This document shows, piece by piece, positions 7,073-14,500 of a stretch of 33,536 bases of DNA (position 1 is its first letter; each line of letters starts with the position of its first letter). The notes beneath the pieces were generated by a model. That model was given only the letters and a program-made list of their open reading frames with translations, searched no databases and was not told the origin of the DNA. Origin of the DNA: Candidatus Gottesmanbacteria bacterium RBG_16_52_11. Its GTDB lineage: Bacteria; Patescibacteriota; Microgenomatia; UBA10105; UBA927. The stretch covers positions 112,479 through 146,014 of the forward strand of contig MFJD01000001.1 in NCBI GenBank assembly GCA_001779095.1, given 5' to 3'. A program made the translations under genes and the position numbers.

Positions 7073-7561
7073 ATGATGAATAAGAAATTAATTGTCGGAC
7101 TTGGTGCGTTAACCGTTGCGGGAATAGCCTTTCTGTATACCGGCCGGACCGTATCGGCGGCAGATCAGACATATCCGCCGATTGTGGAGCGGCTGGCACA
7201 GAGGTTCGGCTTGAATATCAGCGATGTCCGGAAGGTATTTGATGACGAACGGAGTGCCCGTCAGGTGCAGATGCGGACGCAGCTGCAGCAGAGACTCGAC
7301 AGTGCCGTATCTGCCGGAACTATAACGGAAGCGCAGAAGTCGGCAATACTTACCAAGCATGACGAAATGAAGTCGGACATGGAGAACTGGCGCAGCCTTT
7401 CGGAGGAAGAGCGGATACAGAAGATGGAGGAACGCAGAAACGGAATGGAAGACTGGATGAAAGCCAATAACCTGTCAATTGACGTATTACGGCAGATTGG
7501 GTTTGGGCATCGGGGTTTCGGATTCGGTCCCGGAAATCACGCCGGTTTCGGACTGAAATAA
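7073..7561 (+). CDS. Small secreted helical protein (DUF2680/Spy-like)
   Basis: The 162-residue protein has a signal peptide (about residues 1-30, cleavage after VSA or AAD) and a charged helical body with two repeated elements: LAQRFGLNISDVRKVF and the AVSAGTITEAQKSAIL segment, a pattern seen in DUF2680 proteins. The tail is rich in Gly, Phe and His (GHRGFGFGPGNHAGFG). Function is not established. By position and general character it resembles small extracytoplasmic stress proteins such as Spy that accompany two-component systems, but homology to Spy is not claimed. The Shine-Dalgarno AAAGGGGGTG precedes two adjacent ATG codons (7073 and 7076). A strong terminator follows, so it is probably monocistronic and controlled by the 11-bp repeat. 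Confidence 0.75.
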   Translation: MMNKKLIVGLGALTVAGIAFLYTGRTVSAADQTYPPIVERLAQRFGLNISDVRKVFDDERSARQVQMRTQLQQRLDSAVSAGTITEAQKSAILTKHDEMKSDMENWRSLSEEERIQKMEERRNGMEDWMKANNLSIDVLRQIGFGHRGFGFGPGNHAGFGLK

Positions 7562-7579
7562 ACCTTTGAGCACATTATC

Positions 7580-7620
7580 AACAGGAAAATGGTCCCCCGA
7601 TCAGGGGACTTTTTCCTGTT
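7580..7620 (+). terminator. Strong extended terminator hairpin
   Basis: The core stem GTCCCC/GGGGAC (7592-7597 with 7604-7609) is followed by TTTTT. Flanking A-rich and T-rich arms (7580-7589 and 7610-7620) extend the pairing, so it may work in both directions. It closes the small secreted protein gene. Confidence 0.85.
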
Positions 7621-7641
7621 AATCGGGGGAACGCAGCGGTA

Positions 7642-7672
7642 TCAGGTATTTCTCAGGTTCACGGCGTAAACT
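7642..7672 (+). promoter_or_regulatory. Direct repeat and -10 upstream of the MacA operon
   Basis: TCAGG occurs at 7642-7646 and at 7653-7657, an 11-base pitch. A weak -10 (around GTAAAC, 7666-7671) follows in a GGCGTA context like that of the two-component promoter. Transcription would start about at the ATG (7679), which has no Shine-Dalgarno. A weak -10 next to a regulator site suggests activator dependence. Confidence 0.5.
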
Positions 7673-7678
7673 TTGTTT

Positions 7679-8977
7679 ATGAAATTATCAGACAGAACAA
7701 CCGGTTGGGTCCGGAAGCACAGGGTAGCTGCAATCCTGATTGCCGTCATTATCACCACCGGAATAGTTTTCACTGTCCGGTCGCGCACAGGCCGACCGTC
7801 AGTTCAGGTAACCACGCAGGCGGCTGAACCGGGGACGGTGGTTTCTTCGGTTACGGCGTCCGGGTCAATACTGACTTCCAACCTGGTTAATGTATCCACA
7901 TCCGTTAACGGCATCATCAGGGAAGTGTATGTTCATGACGGGGACAGTGTGGTTGCCGGCCAGAAAATCATGGAAATTACCCCGGACACCGCGTCCGCGC
8001 AGAATTCCCAGGCGGCATATGCCTCATATCTGTCAGCTAAATCAAGCCTTGATGCTGCTAAAGTCAGTCTCTATACACTGCAGTCTGATATGCTTACCAA
8101 ATGGCAGGAATTCAGGGAATTGGCCGAAAGTGACAGTTATGAAAATCCTGACGGTTCACCGAAAAGTACGGAGCGGACACTGCCCCAGTTCATGACGGTA
8201 CAGGATGACTGGCTGGCTGCTGAAGCGACCTACAAGAATCAGCAGGGGAAGATCGCCCAGGCACAGGCTGCGTTGTCCGGTGCCTGGCTTGCGTTTCAGG
8301 CCGCCTCAACGGTGGTGACGGCGCCGATGTCCGGTACGGTAACAAATATTACCTATACCCCGGGCATGACCATAGCCGGATCGGGTTCATCGGGCACCGG
8401 AACTTCCACCACTACATCAACTAACCGGGTAGCTGTGATTACTTCGGCCGGGTTACCTCTGGCATCTTTTACGGTATCGGAAATCGATGTTCCCGATATC
8501 AAACCCGGTCAGAAAGTTACCCTTACCCTGGATGCAGTCAGCGGTAAATCGTTTACCGGTAAAGTCATGACAGTCGACCGGATCGGATCGGTATCCAGCG
8601 GTGTGACGACATATCCGGTAGTCGTATCATTTGACACGACTGCCGAAGACATCCTGCCCAACATGGCAGCGACAGCCAATATCATCCTGGATTCGAAGAC
8701 GGACGTGCTGAAAATTCCTTCCTCGGCAATATCCGGCGAAGGCGACCAGAAGACGGTTCGGGTGAAGAAGGGTAATAATATCAGCACTGTTTCCGTAGTA
8801 ACCGGGCTATCGTCCGACACAGATACCGAAATAATTGAAGGGCTTTCCGAGGGAGATGAAGTTGTCGTATCCACACAGACCAGCGGACAATCCCAGTCCG
8901 GCAGCAGCGTATTCGGCGGTTTCGGAGGCGGAGGGTTTATCAGGACCGGCGGTTTCTCCGGATCCCAGAGACGCTGA
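7679..8977 (+). CDS. MacA-like periplasmic adaptor (HlyD family) of an ABC efflux system
   Basis: The 432-residue adaptor has an N-terminal anchor (about residues 16-33). The first half of a lipoyl-like domain follows (TSVNGIIREVYVHDGDSV), then a helical hairpin rich in Ala, Gln and Lys, the second lipoyl half (VTAPMSGTVTNI), and beta-barrel and membrane-proximal domains (FTVSEIDVPDIKPGQKV). The C-terminus is Gly/Phe-rich. Adaptors of this type join a MacB-type ABC exporter and, in single-membraned cells, act as an extracytoplasmic collar rather than reaching an outer-membrane channel. ATG at 7679 is preferred to the upstream TTG at 7673 because the predicted transcript begins near 7679. It heads a tight operon with the ATPase and permease. 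Confidence 0.9.
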   Translation: MKLSDRTTGWVRKHRVAAILIAVIITTGIVFTVRSRTGRPSVQVTTQAAEPGTVVSSVTASGSILTSNLVNVSTSVNGIIREVYVHDGDSVVAGQKIMEITPDTASAQNSQAAYASYLSAKSSLDAAKVSLYTLQSDMLTKWQEFRELAESDSYENPDGSPKSTERTLPQFMTVQDDWLAAEATYKNQQGKIAQAQAALSGAWLAFQAASTVVTAPMSGTVTNITYTPGMTIAGSGSSGTGTSTTTSTNRVAVITSAGLPLASFTVSEIDVPDIKPGQKVTLTLDAVSGKSFTGKVMTVDRIGSVSSGVTTYPVVVSFDTTAEDILPNMAATANIILDSKTDVLKIPSSAISGEGDQKTVRVKKGNNISTVSVVTGLSSDTDTEIIEGLSEGDEVVVSTQTSGQSQSGSSVFGGFGGGGFIRTGGFSGSQRR

Positions 8978-8991
8978 TATCCCTCTCCGTT

Positions 8992-9702
8992 ATGATTAAA
9001 GTTACGCATATCTCCAAAGTGTACGCCACCGATTCGGTGGAAACCTTAGCTTTGGATGACGTCTCTTTCGAAATTACCGCCGGTGAGTTTGTGGCGATCA
9101 TGGGACCTTCAGGCAGCGGCAAATCGACCCTGATGCATATTCTGGGAGCGCTTGATGTGCCCTCCCGCGGAACTTACATGCTTGAGGGTGCAGATGTCGG
9201 CAGTCTGGATGATGATGCGCTGGCAGACATCCGGAACCGGAAAATCGGATTCATATTCCAGTCGTATAATCTGCTGCCGCGTACGAGTGCCGTCAAAAAC
9301 GTGATGCTGCCGATGTATTATGCCGGCATACCGAAGGCAAAGCGGTATGAAAAGGCAGCCGGGCTTCTTGGGAAGGTAGGCCTGTCCGACCGTATGCACC
9401 ATACGGGCAGCCAGCTGTCCGGCGGTCAGCAGCAGCGCGTGGCTATCGCCCGGGCACTGGCGATGGATCCGGCAATTCTTTTAGCTGACGAACCCACGGG
9501 TAATATCGCATCCGTGCAGGCGGAGGAGATTATGTCGATATTTCAGGATCTCAACAATGCCGGTCACACCATAATTATGATTACCCATGAGTCCGATATT
9601 GCCGAACATGCCGGGCGGATAATCTATCTGAAAGACGGGAGAATTGTCCGCGACGGAAACTGTCACCGGAGGAGAACCGTAAAGACCGGAGTGAAAAGTT
9701 AA
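8992..9702 (+). CDS. MacB/LolD-type ABC transporter ATP-binding protein
   Basis: The 236-residue ATPase has the Walker A motif GPSGSGKST (about residue 39), a Q-loop (FIFQSYNLLP), the ABC signature LSGGQQQRVAIARAL, the Walker B motif ILLADEPTGN and the switch His in MITHE. It energises the permease encoded 15 bases downstream. The residue after the Walker B region reads GNIAS where most members have GNLDS, so the usual D-loop Asp is Ala; this may be a lineage trait rather than damage, because every other motif is intact. The C-terminal tail is basic. It follows the adaptor gene by 14 bases, so it is co-transcribed. Confidence 0.95.
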   Translation: MIKVTHISKVYATDSVETLALDDVSFEITAGEFVAIMGPSGSGKSTLMHILGALDVPSRGTYMLEGADVGSLDDDALADIRNRKIGFIFQSYNLLPRTSAVKNVMLPMYYAGIPKAKRYEKAAGLLGKVGLSDRMHHTGSQLSGGQQQRVAIARALAMDPAILLADEPTGNIASVQAEEIMSIFQDLNNAGHTIIMITHESDIAEHAGRIIYLKDGRIVRDGNCHRRRTVKTGVKS

Positions 9703-9717
9703 CAACCGGGGAAAATT

Positions 9718-10941
9718 ATGGAATATTCGGAAATAGTCACTGATGCGCTGGGTAATCTGACCGTAAACAAAATGCGGACCGGACTGGCGGTTCTGGGCAT
9801 AATCATCGGAATCGGAAGCGTGATTGCCCTGGTATCGCTGGGTCAGGGAAGTCAGAAAGCAGTAACTGCGCAGATTCAGTCCCTGGGATCCAACCTTCTG
9901 ACGGTCGTTCCCTCAGGCGGCCAGTCCGGCGGCGTCCGGCAGGCGGCCGGCAGCGGTACCAACCTGACCTCCGCCGATGCCGAGGCGATATTGAATTCGC
10001 CCGCTGTCACGACGGTTAAGAACGTTTCTCCGGAATATACCGACCGGATCCAGGTAACAGCCGGTAGGAACAATACCAATACCATGGTACTGGGTGTCAC
10101 TCCGCAGTACTTGGAAGTCCGCAAAACGGAGCTGTCTTCTGGGACTTTCATTACCGCGCGGGATAATGAGGCGCAGGCCAAAGTAGCGGTACTGGGACCG
10201 CAGGCAGTCACCGACCTTTTCGGAGAGGGAGCTGCTGCCGTCGGCCAGTCAGTCCGTATCAACGGTCAGGCGATGCGGGTCATCGGCGTCACCACAAGCC
10301 GAGGAGGTTCGGGCTTCCAGAATCAGGATGACCGGATATATGTACCTCTGTCGACAGCCCAGAAACTGTTATTCGGTACCAATTATGTGAATCAGATTGC
10401 GGTTGAGGCAAACAGTGAAGATGTGATGACGCAGGCACAGGATGAAATCGGGTACCTCCTGCTGGCCCGGCACCGCCTGAGCGATCCGTCGCAGGCGGAT
10501 TTCTTCATTATGTCCCAAAACGATATCTTAAATACGGCTTCGTCCGTCACCGGAACTTTTACGGCGCTTTTGTCCGGCATCGCAGCCATTTCGCTGGTCG
10601 TCGGGGGCATCGGCATCATGAATATCATGTTGGTGACGGTCACGGAAAGGACCCGGGAAATCGGCCTCCGGAAAGCACTGGGCGCCAGGAAACGCCATAT
10701 CATTACCCAGTTTCTGCTGGAGTCCGTGATTCTCACGGCTGTCGGCGGGACTTTCGGTATCGCCTTCGGCATTGCCGTATCTTACATAATAGCCAGAGTC
10801 ATCAGTATGCCGTTCACGATTGCCGTTTCATCGGTGGCATTGGCAATCGGGGTATCCGGGGGAATCGGTATCATATTCGGCTGGTATCCCGCCCGCCTGG
10901 CTTCGAACCTGCAGCCGATTGAAGCCTTGCGGTACGAATAA
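9718..10941 (+). CDS. MacB-like ABC transporter permease (FtsX family)
   Basis: The 407-residue permease has one N-terminal helix (about residues 20-45, preceded by the LTVNKMRTGLAVLGIIIG pattern). A large extracytoplasmic domain follows (about 50-275) and then three C-terminal helices that include GGIGIMNIMLVTVTERTREIGLRKALGA split over the coupling region. This is the MacB core plus FtsX architecture with the ATPase on a separate polypeptide. Such systems export peptides, antibiotics or lipoproteins, or move substrates by mechanotransmission. With the preceding two genes it forms a complete tripartite-like exporter. A start at 9718 fits the 15-base gap after the ATPase, although no strong ribosome site is visible. 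Confidence 0.93.
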   Translation: MEYSEIVTDALGNLTVNKMRTGLAVLGIIIGIGSVIALVSLGQGSQKAVTAQIQSLGSNLLTVVPSGGQSGGVRQAAGSGTNLTSADAEAILNSPAVTTVKNVSPEYTDRIQVTAGRNNTNTMVLGVTPQYLEVRKTELSSGTFITARDNEAQAKVAVLGPQAVTDLFGEGAAAVGQSVRINGQAMRVIGVTTSRGGSGFQNQDDRIYVPLSTAQKLLFGTNYVNQIAVEANSEDVMTQAQDEIGYLLLARHRLSDPSQADFFIMSQNDILNTASSVTGTFTALLSGIAAISLVVGGIGIMNIMLVTVTERTREIGLRKALGARKRHIITQFLLESVILTAVGGTFGIAFGIAVSYIIARVISMPFTIAVSSVALAIGVSGGIGIIFGWYPARLASNLQPIEALRYE

Positions 10942-11012
10942 TTCCGTAATAACCGATAGCGCAGGCACTATTGTAAATAATTCGTAAATCATGCATGTTT
11001 GGAGGTGATTTA

Positions 11013-11432
11013 ATGAAAAATAAGATTATTTTAGTTATCGTTGCACTTCTGGCTGCGGCGGGCGGTTTCTTCGGCGGTATGAAATACCAGGAAAGCCGCA
11101 GACCGGAGTTTTTCCGTCAGTCAGGCAATATGCAGCCGGGCCGCAACGGCAGGTCAAGCCAGTTCCGAAGCGGCAGCGGTTTCCGTCCGGTCGCCGGCGA
11201 GGTGATCAATTATGACGGCACTACGCTTACGGTGAAGCTGGCGGACGGATCCGGCAGAAACGTACTTCTGTCGGGTAAAACGGAAATATCGGCCACAGCC
11301 ACGGCATCCGCCGGTGATATCCGGCTCGGTTCAAGGATTGCGGCGTTCGGAACCGAGAACTCTGACGGCAGCATCACCGCCCAGAACATCCAGATTAATC
11401 CGGCTGCGGGCATGCGCCCGGCCGGCCAGTAA
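11013..11432 (+). CDS. Small anchored protein with a DUF5666-like domain
   Basis: The 139-residue protein has an N-terminal hydrophobic anchor (about residues 3-22), an Arg/Gly/Ser-rich linker and a small beta-rich domain (about 55-130) with VAGEVINYDGTTLTV and LGSRIAAFG, which resembles DUF5666 (predicted OB-like). The start at 11013 is chosen because GGAGGTGATTTA lies immediately upstream; the in-frame ATG at 10995 precedes that ribosome site. It sits 71 bases after the permease and before a terminator, so it may be the last gene of the efflux operon. It could be an accessory or sensing subunit of the exporter; this is inferred from position only. Confidence 0.75.
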   Translation: MKNKIILVIVALLAAAGGFFGGMKYQESRRPEFFRQSGNMQPGRNGRSSQFRSGSGFRPVAGEVINYDGTTLTVKLADGSGRNVLLSGKTEISATATASAGDIRLGSRIAAFGTENSDGSITAQNIQINPAAGMRPAGQ

Positions 11433-11457
11433 TGCTTTACGGTAGGATTGTGCAAAA

Positions 11458-11486
11458 ACGGGAGTATATGTACCCGTAGTTTTTTT
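11458..11486 (+). terminator. Bidirectional terminator between efflux operon and giant surface gene
   Basis: ACGGG (11458-11462) pairs with CCCGT (11473-11477). Seven T residues follow on the plus strand and an A-run precedes it, giving a T-run on the minus strand. It can therefore end both convergent transcripts. Confidence 0.75.
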
Positions 11487-11515
11487 CAGGGTATTGAGAT
11501 TTCAGGCCGTGAAAT

Positions 11516-14500
11516 TCACCCCGCCACCAGGTCCTCCCCCACGTATCCGACGACTCCCTCAACCGGGGTCTCCCGGGGCACGGAGCTGATTATCTGCCCG
11601 GCGGGGTCGGCATAAGCTGCCGTCACCAGGTAGTGTCCCCGGGTAACCAGGAAAGCGTAGCGTCCCAGCCGGTCGGTGTAGGTGAGCTGCTGCCCGGGGG
11701 GAAACTTCCGGGTGAGGGTGACAGCAGCTCCCCGGATGGGCCGGTGCCGGCTGTTAAGTACCACTCCGAAGGGCTGGGTCCGCCGCCTGATGCGCGACAG
11801 GATCAGGATCCCGGCATACACCGTGACAATCAGGGTATTGACGGTGGTCGGGGTAACCAGAAGGGCCAGAACGCTGAAGACAAACCCGATCGTGTAGAGG
11901 AGGCCGGAGAGGCGGAGCACCAGGCTTTCCACTCCGGCGAACCGGCCGATGCCCATCCTCAGCTTCTCGGCTTCATTGAAAGGCAGCTCACCCAGGCGGT
12001 CCAGGGGAATGTTAAGTGCCACCGCGGCGGGGCCGGTGAGGGAGAAGGCATCCCCGTAGTAGAGGTCGCTGTAGAGGGAGGCGGCAGCTGAGGGGCCTTT
12101 CCGGGAGGGGAAAGCATACCCGGTCTTGACCACGTCCAGGGTATAGTCTCCCCCCTCAGCCAGGAACTGGTACCTCCCGTACAGGTCGGTGATCTGCTGC
12201 CTGACCCCGGAGCTCCCCCGCAGCGTCACGATCGCCGGGTCCAGGGGGATGTGGGCTTGTGAGTCAAACACCACTCCCCAGGGGTAGCGCTTCTTTCGAA
12301 GTAACCCCATCAGAATCCCCAGCAGGTTAACCGGCGTGAAGCGGATATGGGGAACTAGCGGAATAATCGGGGGGAATGCCAAGACCAGAACCGCGCTCCC
12401 CGGAGCCGCCAGGCCGATTAGTGACAGGGTCCGGGTGGTCCGGTCCAGGACCGGTTCCGGGCGCCGGGGAGCAGGTGGGACTTCGGTATCCCCGGTGGCG
12501 GTGGTGGCAAACTCGTGCCGGGCGTCATAGGCGTGGGTTTTCCCCTGCGACTGGACTTCGTAGAAGTAGGTGGTGGAAGGAGACAGTCCGGTGAGAAGAA
12601 CCGCGTGTCCGGTGACCCTGCCGATGACCTGGTAGTCCCGGCCGTAGTCGGGGGAAGTCCCGATACTCACCTTGGAAGAAGCCGGGTGGTTGGTGGTCCA
12701 GGTCACCAGGGCATAGGTGTCCCCGATTTGAGTCACCGAAAGCCCCGATATCACCGTCGGGTTAGGGTCAAACCAGGCAACGACGGCACCGGCCAGCTCA
12801 GTAAAAGCCTCAGTTATCAGGTCCACGATGCCGGTTATCAAATCAGTGGCAGTAGTTGACGGGGGCACCCCGGTCGGGACGGGGGTGGGAATTGCTGTGG
12901 GAAAGGGTGTGGGAAGGACAGGCTCCGAAGGCGGAGCCGGAACCGGCGGCAGGATCTTTTTGATGGCCTGGCTTCCTTCCGGAAAAGCCCGGGTGGTGCC
13001 TGATACCTCAGGCGACCAGAATCCGGGGGCGCAGCCTTTCTGGGAGCGGACGGAAAAGTAGTAGGTGGTGCCGGGGGACAGGTCCCCCACGGTCACTTTC
13101 TTCTGATCGGGGGAGATTCCCATCACGGAGTAAGGGTAGACTCCGGCCGATGTGCCGTACGCAAGCACCATGGAGTCAAAGCTTTCGGAAGGAGGTGACA
13201 GGGACACTTCCAGGGAGAAGTGGCCTTTTTCCTTCACTTCCGTGATCAGGGGAGTCGCGTACGTGGGAGAGTCGGAGCAGGTGGGGGCGACAGCTCCGGC
13301 TACTGATCCGGAGGAGGACGAAGGGGCGGTAGTCGGAGTGGGTGTCGGGGTGGATGTGGCTCCCGGAGTGGGAGAAGGGGTGGGAGTAGGAGTGGGAGTA
13401 GGAGTAACCGAAGCATCCAGATTTATCCTCACCCTGCCTTCAAACGCATTGTATTCCGGCCAGATAACCAGCGGGGTACCGTTTTCCACCAATTTCAGTC
13501 CGGCCGGATGGTTGACTTCGGGGATAAGATATATCTTAGATGCAGTTGCTGTATTGGTGCGGTTTTTGGCAAGCCGGATCCTGACGTAATAATACGAACT
13601 ACCCTCGCCGTTGACGCTGGTGGTAGCCCAATTGTCGGGCGGGATAAACTGGACTTCCATGTCGGTACCGATAATAACCATTGTTGCGTCGGTGGCTTCA
13701 TTTACAGTCGGAAGCATCTCCCAGGAAATCCCGTTCCAATATTCCCAGTAGACCGGCAGACCGTATCCGGGATAACCCCCGTTGGTTGTCATGTCAGCCA
13801 CAATATAGTCGAATTTCCGGGAACTTCCTACGTAGACAATGTCACCTGAACTGGCCATAAGCGGCACATCCGAGGCTGTATTGTTGTTGGCATCGGTCGT
13901 TTCATCGGTATAAACTCCTGAAATATACGTCCAGACCTGATCCGGTTTTCCGTCGTATCCGTATGGGTATTCGGAAGCTGAGAAATCACTGCTTCCGTAA
14001 GGCGCCACACCTTTACGGTAAGCCAGCGTGCCGGCTATATAAAATGAGGATGTATGATCGGTGGGGTCCTCGCCGATGACCCAGACATCGGATCCGTCCG
14101 ACATGATATCCACATAATGCCCGCAGTTGGCGCAGGCGGCAAAGATTTCCGAGGGAGAGGACCAGATCGAACCGTTATAATACGAAAACAATACGTTTTC
14201 ATTGGAGGCATCGGTCCAGGTGAGGAATATCTGACCGCCTGTGGTACCGGTAGCTGAATAAACCCCAGCCCAGGAATCGTTGTAAACTGTCGAAGGTGTA
14301 ATCTGGGTAGCGCCGTTCCAACCGGTTAACGGATCGCCGTCGGTCCGCGATCGGAAGTAAAGATTCAGGTCTTCATCATAGTAGATGTAACCGATTTTAT
14401 CACCACCGTATCTGACCAGATTTCCGGTGTGCGGCCCGTCGGTTCCTCCCGGTGTGTCAACCGGGGATAAAGATACGTTAACCGACGGATTGTCGCTTAA

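Noticed and set aside
11633-13061. Several open frames of 64-152 codons on the plus strand within the giant surface gene
   Set aside because: They lie in the G+C-rich part where stop codons are rare by chance, and their translations are rich in Gly, Arg and Pro with no domain.
13326-13420. Short tandem repeats that might be taken for a CRISPR array or a recombination site
   Set aside because: They are in frame and encode a Pro/Thr linker within a protein; there are no unique spacers.
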